64,000 nt of DNA, taken from Proteiniclasticum ruminis. GTDB taxonomy: Bacteria; Bacillota; Clostridia; Clostridiales; Clostridiaceae. The stretch covers positions 62,001 to 126,000 of the forward strand of contig NZ_FOVK01000003.1 in the NCBI RefSeq assembly GCF_900115135.1, in the 5' to 3' direction. Each line of letters opens with the position of its first letter. Position 1 is the stretch's first letter. A program made the position numbers and the translations under genes. Below, piece after piece: positions 24,890-33,048 of the stretch. Below the pieces are notes generated by a model, which was not told the origin of the DNA, made no database searches, and saw nothing but the letters and a program-made list of their open reading frames with translations.

Positions 24890-25336
24890 CTAAGGTTCTG
24901 TATCCTGTATCTTTTTCTGAAGATGCTTGAGCGCACTGTTGAATTCCTCAGCCACTCGTTTGTCATGGACGTAGGACACAAGATGTACTGCCAGATTGAT
25001 GATGAAGATTGTCAGTGCAAGAGAAAAAGCCATGGAGGGAGATGTGAGAATTCCAAAAACATACAGGTTTGAGAGGATGAGGATCTCTAGGAGTAAAAAA
25101 TGTAGAAGTGACCTCAGAAGGACTTCTTTGATGCTCTGGTCTTTTTTACTGTAGAAGACCAGCATAGGAAAGGAAGCGATGGCTCCGAAAATAAGAGGAG
25201 AGAAAAACGCTTCATAGCCAAAGGTCATATCGGGCTCAAAGATCCGCCCGACGATGGCCATGGCTAAAGTAATGAGGGTCACGGTGATGAAAAAACTCAT
25301 CATGATCCGTTTTATGAGAAATGTTTTAAAGTCCAT
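24890..25336 (-). CDS. DUF3021-type four-helix membrane protein
   Basis: A 148-residue membrane protein with four predicted segments (about residues 15-37, 45-63, 76-96, 101-125) and a charged C-terminal tail. The layout and its place right after a LytTR gene match the DUF3021 family, which is commonly paired with LytTR regulators in Firmicutes and is thought to act as a membrane antagonist of the regulator. The start ATG overlaps the stop of the LytTR gene (TAATG), and GGAGGT lies upstream. A role in sensing the membrane state is likely but untested. Confidence 0.8.
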   Translation of the reverse strand: MDFKTFLIKRIMMSFFITVTLITLAMAIVGRIFEPDMTFGYEAFFSPLIFGAIASFPMLVFYSKKDQSIKEVLLRSLLHFLLLEILILSNLYVFGILTSPSMAFSLALTIFIINLAVHLVSYVHDKRVAEEFNSALKHLQKKIQDTEP

Positions 25337-25782
25337 TAGAACGTACCTCCAAGTACTGCTTTTTTTAGAGAGGGCACATACTGCCTGGAAACTATGATTT
25401 TTTCTCCGTTTTTCATATGCGCTGTGAAGCGGCCATTGAGGGCCGGACTGATGCTCTGAAGTTTCAGGAGATTGATGACAAAGGACTTTCCACACCGGAT
25501 GAAATGGTGTTCTTTGTAGAGGTCTTCTACCTGATAAAGCCGCACCTTCATCTCGTAGCTGTGGTTTTTGGTGTAAGCGAAAACCCGTTCATCCACCGCT
25601 TCAAAATAGTAGACAGCAGAAAGAGGAAAGGTGAATATCCTTTCCTCAAGAATTCCTGTGAGTGTCGTGCCCTTTGAGAGGACAAAGGATTTGATCTCTT
25701 CTACCTCTTTTGTGACTTCCACACATTCAATGATAAGCTGTTCCTGATCTTTCTCATTAATTTTCCGCACTTGTACTTTCAT
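25336..25782 (-). CDS. LytTR-domain DNA-binding regulator
   Basis: A 148-residue regulator with a LytTR domain in the C-terminal 100 residues (IFTFPLSAVYYFEAVDERVFAYT, then HHFIRCGKSFVINL and VSRQYVPSLKKA). There is no receiver domain, so it is not a response regulator; regulators of this type are usually controlled by a partner membrane protein, here the DUF3021 gene. The start chosen has AAGGAA upstream and overlaps the end of the hydrolase gene by 26 bases. Autoregulation at the operon promoter near 27130 is plausible. Confidence 0.88.
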   Translation of the reverse strand: MKVQVRKINEKDQEQLIIECVEVTKEVEEIKSFVLSKGTTLTGILEERIFTFPLSAVYYFEAVDERVFAYTKNHSYEMKVRLYQVEDLYKEHHFIRCGKSFVINLLKLQSISPALNGRFTAHMKNGEKIIVSRQYVPSLKKAVLGGTF

Positions 25783-27082
25783 CCAAATATTCCTTTTCAA
25801 TCTGAGGCGCACCCTCATTTTTCAGATAGCTGTTGAAAAATTCCAGCACAATTTCATTCATGGTGACGATGGCGGACCTTGCATCCGCGGTGCCAATGCC
25901 CAGTTTTTCAGCAAGGATGGGGGAGAATAGGGGGAGGTCTGTGAAGTTCAGATGTCCTGTTCCTCTGAAAACCGTCTCTCGAGCATCCAAGGCATGGGCA
26001 GAAGCATAAAAGTTATCATATTCTTCTCCTTGGGTTTCTATGGCACCTTCGTAGTGATCTTCCGCGCATACATTCAGAAGGGGTACTGGGTAGGGAGTAT
26101 CATTAAGAACCACACGTCCATCTTCAAAGTCCACTTCTTCGCCCAGCATGGTGCCGTCCAGAACGATCACCGCATCCACGTCATTTCTTTCTCTGGCCGT
26201 CTCTGCGGAGGATGCACCTCCCAGAGAGTGACCGAAGAGTCCGATGGCTTCAATGTTAAGGAGGGAGAAGGGAAGGCCTGGAGCAATGCTTCTGGTTTCA
26301 CCGAGGATGGTATCCAGAAGAAAATGGATATCTTCTGTTCGGAGGTTCATCCATTCCTTTGTGATGTGGAAGACCTCCTCTTCCCGGCTGGTGTCTTTCA
26401 GTCCGTTGATTTCCACGGCTTTTTGAAGGAAATCCTGATCAGCCAGTGTGAGGGTTCTTTTTGTATCCACCGTGAAGAAGGCATGGGAGGTGTGGCTGAT
26501 GCTTCCAACAACATATCCATGGGAAGCCAGTTCCTGGAAGGTGAAGAAGTTGCTGCCGCTGAATCCGAAAGCACCATGAGAAAACACAATGAGAGGGAAC
26601 TTCCCTTGATCCGTTTTGGGGTAGTAAAAATCTACGGTGACGTTTCGAGGCATTTTCTCATCACTGAAAGGATCCATCCGGCTCTGATCTGTATACGTAA
26701 ATTTTTTAGTCTCCACTTGATAGGATCCGCTTGCCTGGATGGGTTCAAAAGGCGGGAATAAAAGAAGCGGAACCAGGGAAAGGAGAAGTGTGAGGACTGC
26801 AGTGGTGTAGTACATCCCAGCTTTTACTTTTTTAAAAGGTCGCTTCTTTTTTTTCAGGAGAAGGACTCCATTTACGAGGAGTCTTCCGGTGAGCCAAAGC
26901 ATCAGTGGGGTGAACCGGAAGCTGTAGGGGAGAATCTTTGTTCCAAAAAGCAGGACCAGAATCAATGTGAAAGCAGAGTAGGCAATACACTTTTCCTGAA
27001 ACAGCCTGTTCTTCTGCTTCAGGCTGAAATAGAAGAGAGCGGTTTCCAAAAGAACCAACAGGATCAATACCACATAAAACAT
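25757..27082 (-). CDS. Membrane-anchored alpha/beta hydrolase (PAF-acetylhydrolase-like)
   Basis: A 441-residue protein. The first 110 residues hold four hydrophobic segments (about 2-18, 34-50, 58-76, 89-109); the rest is an alpha/beta hydrolase with the oxyanion HG in VFSHGAFG and nucleophile Ser in GHSLGGASS near residue 281. The hydrolase part resembles plasma platelet-activating-factor acetylhydrolase and related lipases. The catalytic part would face one side of the membrane, probably outside. GGAGGT sets the start. It is the first gene of a three-gene overlapping operon with LytTR and DUF3021, an unusual partner for that pair. Confidence 0.8.
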   Translation of the reverse strand: MFYVVLILLVLLETALFYFSLKQKNRLFQEKCIAYSAFTLILVLLFGTKILPYSFRFTPLMLWLTGRLLVNGVLLLKKKKRPFKKVKAGMYYTTAVLTLLLSLVPLLLFPPFEPIQASGSYQVETKKFTYTDQSRMDPFSDEKMPRNVTVDFYYPKTDQGKFPLIVFSHGAFGFSGSNFFTFQELASHGYVVGSISHTSHAFFTVDTKRTLTLADQDFLQKAVEINGLKDTSREEEVFHITKEWMNLRTEDIHFLLDTILGETRSIAPGLPFSLLNIEAIGLFGHSLGGASSAETARERNDVDAVIVLDGTMLGEEVDFEDGRVVLNDTPYPVPLLNVCAEDHYEGAIETQGEEYDNFYASAHALDARETVFRGTGHLNFTDLPLFSPILAEKLGIGTADARSAIVTMNEIVLEFFNSYLKNEGAPQIEKEYLDESTSAEN

Positions 27083-27113
27083 AATTTATACCTCCAAGTT
27101 TTTCTATGTGCTC

Positions 27114-27143
27114 AGTATATTCCTGAAAGAGATTGAGCTTCAA
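27114..27143 (-). promoter_or_regulatory. Promoter of the hydrolase-LytTR-DUF3021 operon
   Basis: Minus strand: TTGAAG (27143-27138), 18-base spacer, TATACT (27119-27114). Confidence 0.6.
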
Positions 27144-27256
27144 GGAAAATTGGATGAGTTGCAATATGTGGGGATAAGTTGCTTGCTGTGATAAATAATA
27201 ACAAAATTATATCTTTTCCTATCTTCATATTGAAGAATGAAATGGGATTTGTCAAT

Positions 27257-27299
27257 AAAAAAACCGTCCTCCCACTTTGAGTGGAAAAGGACGGTTTTC
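27257..27299 (-). terminator. Terminator after the ABC exporter pair
   Basis: AAACCGTCC (27261-27269) pairs with GGACGGTTT (27289-27297), with an inner CCCAC/GTGG stem; the minus strand ends in a T run. Confidence 0.85.
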
Positions 27300-27328
27300 A
27301 TCGTGGTCTTAGTTCTTAGTGGAGCTTA

Positions 27329-29182
27329 TCAGCCTTCAAACTGTGAATTGTAGAGTTTCTCATAGAAGCCCTTCTTCGCGAGGAGCTCTTCATGGGTGCC
27401 GGTTTCCACAATGTCCCCTTCGTTCATGACGAGGATCACATCGGCATTACGGATGGTGGACAGTCTGTGGGCGATGATGAAGCTGGTTCTGCCCTTCATG
27501 AGCTTTTCCATACTTTCCTGAATGAGCACTTCTGTACGAGTATCCACAGAGCTTGTGGCTTCATCGAGAATCAGGATGGCAGGGTCTTTCAGGAAGACTC
27601 TGGCAATGGTCAGAAGCTGTTTCTGGCCCTGGCTGATGTTGGTGGCTTCCTCATTAATCTCCATATCATAGCCGTTGGGCAGTGTTTTTACAAAATGATG
27701 CACATAGGAGGCTTTGGAGGCTCTCACGACTTCTTCATCTGATGCATCCAGTTTTCCATAGCGTAGATTTTCCATGATGGTGCCGGAGAAGAGCCAGGTG
27801 TCCTGAAGCACCATACCGATGGAGTCTCTCAGATCTCTTCTTTTCAGGTTCTTGATGTCTGTGCCGTCCACTTCGATGGAACCGCTGTTCAGCTCATAAT
27901 ATCTCATCAGAAGCTTCACGAGGGTTGTCTTACCTGCACCTGTTGGGCCGACGATGGCGACCCTTTGGCCAGGCTCCACATGAAGACTGAAGTTCTTGAT
28001 GATGAGTTCATTCTCTTTATATCCGAACTGCACATTGCGGAAGGTGACTTCACCTTTCACATCCTCCTGACGGAGCGATAAAGTGCCGTCTTCTGTAATT
28101 TCCTCTTCTTCCAGGAAGGCGAAGATTCTTTCTGATGCTGCCACAGTAGACTGCAGAACGTTGGAAATCTGAGCCACCTGAGCTATGGGCTGAGTGAAAC
28201 GTCGGATGTACTGGATAAAAGCAAGAATGTCTCCGACGGAAATGGCTTTGAGGATGGCCAGGTACCCACCTAAGATGGAAACAAACACATATCCGAGGTT
28301 ACCCACAAACATCATGACCGGCTGAGTGAGTCCAGAGAAGAACTGGGATTTCCAAGCGGAATCCTTCAGGTCCTCATTGATCTCCGTGAACTCGGATACT
28401 GCTTTTTCCTCCCGGTTGAAGGCTTTCAGGATGATGTGTCCGCCAAAGGCTTCCTCCACATATCCATTGGCTTTACCAAGAAGTTCCTGCTGCTGTTTGA
28501 AAAAGCGCTGGCTTCTCTTGATGATGGTGACCATGAGCCCCATGCTGATGGGCAGAATGAGCAGTGCAATGAGGGTCATTGGTACAGAGATGGAAATCAT
28601 CATCACCAGTATACCCAAGATGGTGGTGACGGAGGTGATGATCTGAGACAGAGATTGATTCAGGCTCTGAGACACCGTATCCACATCATTGGTCATGCGG
28701 GAGAGGACATCTCCATGGCTGTTCTTGTCAAAATAACTAAGAGGCAGCCTGTTGATTTTCTCTTCGATGGATTTTCTTAAGTTATAGGAGACTTTCTGCG
28801 CAACGCCTGCCACAATATAGCTCTGGATAAAGCCCAGTATGCTGGATATGACATAGACGCCCAAAAGGAGCAGCAGTGTTCTTTGGATGCCTTCAAAATC
28901 AATACCAGGACCTCCGGTGATCTTGCTCAAAAGTCCCTCAAAGATCTTTGTGGTGACATTACCAAGAATCTTAGGTCCGGTGATGCCAAAAATGGTGCTG
29001 CCGATGGCAAACCATACCACTAAAATAAGGGGCAGGAAGTAGGGCTTCAGGAAGTCTTTCAGCTTTCTGAAGGTCTTCTTGAAGTCTTTCGGTTTATCTC
29101 CCATGGGCATTCCATGGCCCATGCCAGGACCTCCAGGTCCTCGGGGAGCTTTCATTTGAGTATTTCTTTTTTCATCTTGCAT
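27329..29182 (-). CDS. ABC exporter half, catalytic-Glu subunit of a heterodimer
   Basis: A 617-residue type IV ABC exporter: six membrane segments (about residues 45-330) and a C-terminal ATPase. Walker A is GPTGAGKTT, Walker B is ILILDEATS with the catalytic Glu, but the signature is NISQGQKQ instead of SGGQ. A Gly/Met/Pro-rich N-terminal tail (about residues 10-32) precedes the membrane domain. Together with the upstream 734-residue half it should form an LmrCD/TM287-288-like multidrug or lipid exporter with one active and one degenerate ATP site. Its start overlaps the stop of the upstream gene (TAATG). Confidence 0.93.
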   Translation of the reverse strand: MQDEKRNTQMKAPRGPGGPGMGHGMPMGDKPKDFKKTFRKLKDFLKPYFLPLILVVWFAIGSTIFGITGPKILGNVTTKIFEGLLSKITGGPGIDFEGIQRTLLLLLGVYVISSILGFIQSYIVAGVAQKVSYNLRKSIEEKINRLPLSYFDKNSHGDVLSRMTNDVDTVSQSLNQSLSQIITSVTTILGILVMMISISVPMTLIALLILPISMGLMVTIIKRSQRFFKQQQELLGKANGYVEEAFGGHIILKAFNREEKAVSEFTEINEDLKDSAWKSQFFSGLTQPVMMFVGNLGYVFVSILGGYLAILKAISVGDILAFIQYIRRFTQPIAQVAQISNVLQSTVAASERIFAFLEEEEITEDGTLSLRQEDVKGEVTFRNVQFGYKENELIIKNFSLHVEPGQRVAIVGPTGAGKTTLVKLLMRYYELNSGSIEVDGTDIKNLKRRDLRDSIGMVLQDTWLFSGTIMENLRYGKLDASDEEVVRASKASYVHHFVKTLPNGYDMEINEEATNISQGQKQLLTIARVFLKDPAILILDEATSSVDTRTEVLIQESMEKLMKGRTSFIIAHRLSTIRNADVILVMNEGDIVETGTHEELLAKKGFYEKLYNSQFEG

Positions 29183-31386
29183 TATGCCAGCTCCTCCTTT
29201 GTCATCTGTGAGGAAGCAATTTCCTGATAGACACTGCAGCTTCTCATGAGCTCCTCGTGGGTGCCTTGTCCGGCAATTTTTCCTTCGTTCAATACGATAA
29301 TCTTTTCTGCGGTTTTGATGGTGCTGATTCTCTGAGCGACGATGAGCACCGTGTTGTTCACTTCTTTTTTCAGCTGCGCTCTTAAGGCTGAATCTGTCTT
29401 ATAGTCCAGTGCGGAGAAACTGTCATCAAAGATGATGGCTTCCGCATCTGTTGCCAGAGCTCTGGCGATGGAAAGTCTTTGTCTTTGTCCACCGGAGACA
29501 TTGGCGCCTCCCTGTGCAATACCAAACTGGTAGCCATCCTCTTTGTCCAGGATGAAGTCTTCCGCCTGGGCAATTCTTGCAGCCTTTTTCATGGCTTCAT
29601 CTGAAAGATTTGCATCACTGTATTTGATGTTGGACTCTGCAGTACCAGAGAACAGAATTCCCTTTTGTGGCACATAGGCGATTCTTGATCTCAGATCCTT
29701 CAGCATCAGATCTTTGATGTTGACTCCATTTAGAAGAATTTCTCCTTCGGTGGCGTCATAGAATCTTGGAATCAGATTCACCAGCGTGGATTTTCCTGAA
29801 CCGGTGGAACCAATGAAGGCAGTGGTCTCTCCTGGTTTTGCAGAGAAGGTGATGTTCTTCAGTACATAATCTTCTGCTCCTGGATATTTGAAGGAGACAT
29901 TCTTGAATTCAATCTCTCCCTTCATACCTTTCTCCATGGCCATGGGCTGGAGAGGGTCTGTGATGCTGAGGTCTTTATCGAGAACTTCTCCGATTCTGTT
30001 CATAGAAACGGAAGCTCTTGGCAGAATGATGGAGACCATGGAAAGCATCAGGAAGGACATCATAATCTGCATGGTGTATTGGATATACGCCATCATATCT
30101 CCCACTTGCATATTACCCAGGTCCACTTCATAAGAGCCTACCCAGACGATGAGAATACCCAGGGCATTCATGATGAGCATCATGAGAGGCTGCATAAGTG
30201 ACATCATTCTGGAAATGAAGAGGTTTGTTTTGGTGAGGTTCTCATTGGCTTCCTCAAATTTTTTCTCTTCATGACGTTCTGTGTTAAAAGCACGGATGAC
30301 CATGAGGCCCACCAGGGAGTCTCGGACCACCATATTCACTTTATCCACCAGTTTCTGGAGGGATTTGAACTTGGGCAGGGCTACGGTAAACATGGTGACC
30401 ACAAGGATCAGAATGCCTAGAACGCCAACAGCGATGACCCAAGCCATGGACTGATTGGTTCTTAGAGCTTTGATGATACCGCCGATACCAAGGATTGGAG
30501 CAAAGAACACCATTCTCAGAAGCATGACGGTGAACATCTGCACCTGCTGGATGTCATTGGTGCTTCTTGTGATGAGAGAGGCTGTGGAAAATTCGTTGTA
30601 CTCTTCATTGCTGAAGGAAGCTACTTTCTTAAAGAGAGACAGTCTCAGATCTCTGCCAAGGTAGGCAGAAACCTTACTGGAAATATACGCCACCAGGACA
30701 GCGACCACCATGGCAAGAAGCGCAAGGCCCACCATCTGAAGTCCAGCGGTGATCACGTAGCTTGTTTGGATTTTTCCGATGTCTCTTCCCAGGGTTTCAT
30801 ATTCTCCTTTGACAAACTGTGTTGCAGTCTGGTCCTGGATGCTTTTTGGCAGAGCATCTAGAGCGCTTGTGATTTTGGCGAGGATCTCAGATCTTTGGGC
30901 TTCTGGCATCATCTTCAGCGCATCCAGAGGCGTCATGCCTTCTGGAAGGTTTGCGAAGGCATCCCCGGCAAAAGGATTGTCATCTCCTGCTTCTCCCTGG
31001 AGGCCGGAAGCCATGACCAGGTATGGGGTCAGGTAGGACAGGCTGTCTTCGGAGGTTTCTCCCTCTGCCAGCACGTAGTCTGAGCCTGGGGTCAGATTAG
31101 GGTAAAGCTTCTCTAATGAGGCATCTCCGCCATCATAGATTGTATAGTCTTCATTGAAAGAGGTCAGATCATCAGGAGACATGAGTAGAGTTAAAATCTC
31201 TCGCTGCTCTCCAGATAAGACTTCAGGATAAGTTTTTTCAATCCCTCCCTGCTGGATTCCCACGTTGACGATTCTGGACATATAGTCTGGAAGCGAGAGC
31301 TCTAGGGAAGCCTGAGCAAAGAGGAGTGCAATGATGATCAGTATATGCACGCTGTATTTTTTTAGGAACTGCATGAGTTTCAGCAT
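29182..31386 (-). CDS. ABC exporter half, degenerate-site subunit of a heterodimer
   Basis: A 734-residue ABC exporter half. After the first membrane segment there is an extra acidic domain of about 160 residues (residues 40-205) on the outside, as in LmrD-like proteins. The ATPase has Walker A GSTGSGKST and a standard VSGGQRQ signature, but Walker B reads IIFDDS, with Asp in place of the catalytic Glu. The partner has the reverse set, so the pair makes one consensus and one degenerate site. The ATG at 31386 is chosen because AAAGGAG overlaps the GTG four codons earlier. A MarR gene is divergent upstream. Confidence 0.93.
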   Translation of the reverse strand: MLKLMQFLKKYSVHILIIIALLFAQASLELSLPDYMSRIVNVGIQQGGIEKTYPEVLSGEQREILTLLMSPDDLTSFNEDYTIYDGGDASLEKLYPNLTPGSDYVLAEGETSEDSLSYLTPYLVMASGLQGEAGDDNPFAGDAFANLPEGMTPLDALKMMPEAQRSEILAKITSALDALPKSIQDQTATQFVKGEYETLGRDIGKIQTSYVITAGLQMVGLALLAMVVAVLVAYISSKVSAYLGRDLRLSLFKKVASFSNEEYNEFSTASLITRSTNDIQQVQMFTVMLLRMVFFAPILGIGGIIKALRTNQSMAWVIAVGVLGILILVVTMFTVALPKFKSLQKLVDKVNMVVRDSLVGLMVIRAFNTERHEEKKFEEANENLTKTNLFISRMMSLMQPLMMLIMNALGILIVWVGSYEVDLGNMQVGDMMAYIQYTMQIMMSFLMLSMVSIILPRASVSMNRIGEVLDKDLSITDPLQPMAMEKGMKGEIEFKNVSFKYPGAEDYVLKNITFSAKPGETTAFIGSTGSGKSTLVNLIPRFYDATEGEILLNGVNIKDLMLKDLRSRIAYVPQKGILFSGTAESNIKYSDANLSDEAMKKAARIAQAEDFILDKEDGYQFGIAQGGANVSGGQRQRLSIARALATDAEAIIFDDSFSALDYKTDSALRAQLKKEVNNTVLIVAQRISTIKTAEKIIVLNEGKIAGQGTHEELMRSCSVYQEIASSQMTKEELA

Positions 31387-31439
31387 GAATTGGGTCACTC
31401 CTTTGGCTTTTGTTTGTTGCTTCTTTTTGTATCTTACTC

Positions 31440-31468
31440 ATTATATTTTAGAGAAAGTTATAAGTCAA
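31440..31468 (-). promoter_or_regulatory. Promoter of the ABC exporter operon
   Basis: Minus strand: TTGACT (31468-31463), 17-base spacer, TATAAT (31445-31440). Confidence 0.8.
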
Positions 31469-31474
31469 TAATAA

Positions 31475-31488
31475 TTATGAATTCATAA
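31475..31488. promoter_or_regulatory. Perfect 14-bp palindrome between divergent promoters (probable MarR operator)
   Basis: TTATGAATTCATAA reads the same on both strands. It lies seven bases behind the exporter -35 box and seven bases before the MarR -35 box, the place expected for an operator that controls both. Confidence 0.75.
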
Positions 31489-31495
31489 ATAAACC

Positions 31496-31523
31496 TTGAA
31501 GTCTTACATTTTTTCTTTATAAT
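31496..31523 (+). promoter_or_regulatory. Promoter of the MarR gene
   Basis: TTGAAG (31496-31501), 16-base spacer, TATAAT (31518-31523). Confidence 0.7.
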
Positions 31524-31554
31524 AGAGTATAGAAGAAAAAAAGGAGATGGGCAG

Positions 31555-31998
31555 TTGGACAGGCAAGAGATCATCTGTGAAACAGGAGAATATATATTTC
31601 ATGTGAATATGCTGATGCACAGCAAGCTCATGAACTTTCAGAACATGGCAAAGATCTCAGATCTTCCGCCCAGCCATATCAAAGTGCTGTTCTTTCTGAA
31701 AAAGATGGGAGAAAAAACCATGAGTGAGCTGGCCAAGATCATGGAGGTGTCGAAGCCGAACCTTACGCCTATTGTGGACAGGCTGCTGGAAGAAAAGCTC
31801 ATTGCAAGGAAAGAAGCGCAGAAAGACAGAAGAAAGCTGGTGGTGGAAATCACAGAAGATGGAGAAGCGTTCATCCATATGCTTCATGAAAAAGCTAAAG
31901 AAAAGCTTGGTGAGAGGCTTTCAGAAATGTCAGAGGAAGACCTCTTGAAGCTTCATGAGGCAACCAAAACCTTACAGGATGTGCTGAGGAAATTATAG
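31555..31998 (+). CDS. MarR-family regulator
   Basis: A 147-residue winged-helix regulator: KTMSELAKIMEVSKPNLTPIVDRLLEEKLIARKEAQKDRRKLVVEIT covers the recognition helix and wing, flanked by dimer helices. The start is a TTG, supported by AAGGAG eight bases upstream; no in-frame ATG fits. It is divergent from the ABC exporter pair with a 14-bp palindrome between them, so it probably represses the exporter and itself and is released by an exporter substrate (inference from the LmrR-like arrangement). Confidence 0.9.
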   Translation: MDRQEIICETGEYIFHVNMLMHSKLMNFQNMAKISDLPPSHIKVLFFLKKMGEKTMSELAKIMEVSKPNLTPIVDRLLEEKLIARKEAQKDRRKLVVEITEDGEAFIHMLHEKAKEKLGERLSEMSEEDLLKLHEATKTLQDVLRKL

Positions 31999-32004
31999 GG
32001 ATGA

Positions 32005-32044
32005 AAAAAGAGGAGAGAAAGCGTAAAGCATTCTGTCCTCTTTT
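32005..32044. terminator. Bidirectional terminator after MarR and the small membrane gene
   Basis: AAAAGAGGA (32006-32014) pairs with TCCTCTTTT (32036-32044); an inner AGAA/TTCT stem narrows the loop. Confidence 0.75.
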
Positions 32045-32057
32045 AGATTCTCATATC

Positions 32058-32231
32058 TCAGATGCCTATAGCATCCAGGAACGGGCCCAGATCGATGAAT
32101 CCTTGCATATCCATATAGTAAAGTGCAAGAAGAATGATGATGGCGGTGAGTACAAACTTAAATGCTGATTTCACGATCTTCAGCACCGTCACCACAGCAA
32201 TGACAGCCAGCAGTATGATGAGATAATCCAT
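32058..32231 (-). CDS. Small membrane protein, 57 residues
   Basis: A short protein whose ATG follows AAAGGAGG. It has two closely packed hydrophobic segments (residues 3-19 and 25-42) with a KIVKSAFK basic link, and a polar end. Longer in-frame starts would run into the response-regulator promoter region and lack a ribosome binding site. The family is unknown. It is divergent from the two-component system, which may control it. Confidence 0.7.
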   Translation of the reverse strand: MDYLIILLAVIAVVTVLKIVKSAFKFVLTAIIILLALYYMDMQGFIDLGPFLDAIGI

Positions 32232-32349
32232 GGCGCGAGCCTCCTTTAAGAGAAGTTTAATTATGAAAGGATATAATCCATTATAACATGAGGTTTCTGA
32301 AAATCTTTGCATTTTGTGGAGACAGGAAGGATATAGAGGTGAAAGTAAA

Positions 32350-33048
32350 ATGAAAATGCTCATCATTGAAGATGATAAGCTCTTGGCAGAATCCATCAAA
32401 GACTATCTGAAGGACAGTTTCTCTGTGGACCTGGCCAAGGATGGCGAAGAAGGCCTCTATGAGGCGGAAAAAGATATCTATGATCTGATTCTTCTGGACA
32501 TCATGATGCCCGAAATGAATGGCTATGAGGTGCTGGAAGCGTTAAGAAAGCAAGGCATCTCCACGCCGGTGATCATGATCACCGCCAAGGACGGACTGGA
32601 GGACAAGATCAAAGGACTGAAGCTTGGAGCCGATGACTACATCGTGAAACCATTTTTCAGAGAAGAGCTTCTGGCAAGAGTGGAAGCGGTCCTCAGAAGA
32701 AGCGGAAGGCTTCTGGATATTGCCACCATTAAGTACCGGGACCTCACTTTAGAGAGAAAGACCAAGAGAGTATTCTTAAGAGAGAAGGAGATTTTTCTTC
32801 AAGGGAAGCAGTATGATCTTCTGGAATATCTCATCTCCAATAAGGACACCATCCTGACCAAAGAACAGATCTTTGACAGAATCTGGGGCTTTGATTCGGA
32901 CACCATGGTCAGTGTGGTGGAGGTGTATGTGTCTAATCTCCGCAAAGCTTTAAAAAACTATGGATATTCCTTGCCCATCAAGACAGTGAGAGGTTTAGGA
33001 TACATGTTCTCTGTGGAGGAAGAGCCTGATGAAGAAGAAAAAGCTTAG
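32350..33048 (+). CDS. OmpR-family response regulator
   Basis: A 232-residue response regulator. The receiver domain has the acidic pair Asp8/Asp9, phospho-acceptor Asp50 in LLDIMMP, and the conserved Lys in VKPFF; the C-terminal half is a winged-helix DNA-binding domain ending VRGLGYMF. GAGGTGA sets the ATG. It overlaps the kinase gene by 20 bases. The stimulus is unknown; the neighbours are a small membrane protein (divergent) and no transporter. Confidence 0.95.
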   Translation: MKMLIIEDDKLLAESIKDYLKDSFSVDLAKDGEEGLYEAEKDIYDLILLDIMMPEMNGYEVLEALRKQGISTPVIMITAKDGLEDKIKGLKLGADDYIVKPFFREELLARVEAVLRRSGRLLDIATIKYRDLTLERKTKRVFLREKEIFLQGKQYDLLEYLISNKDTILTKEQIFDRIWGFDSDTMVSVVEVYVSNLRKALKNYGYSLPIKTVRGLGYMFSVEEEPDEEEKA

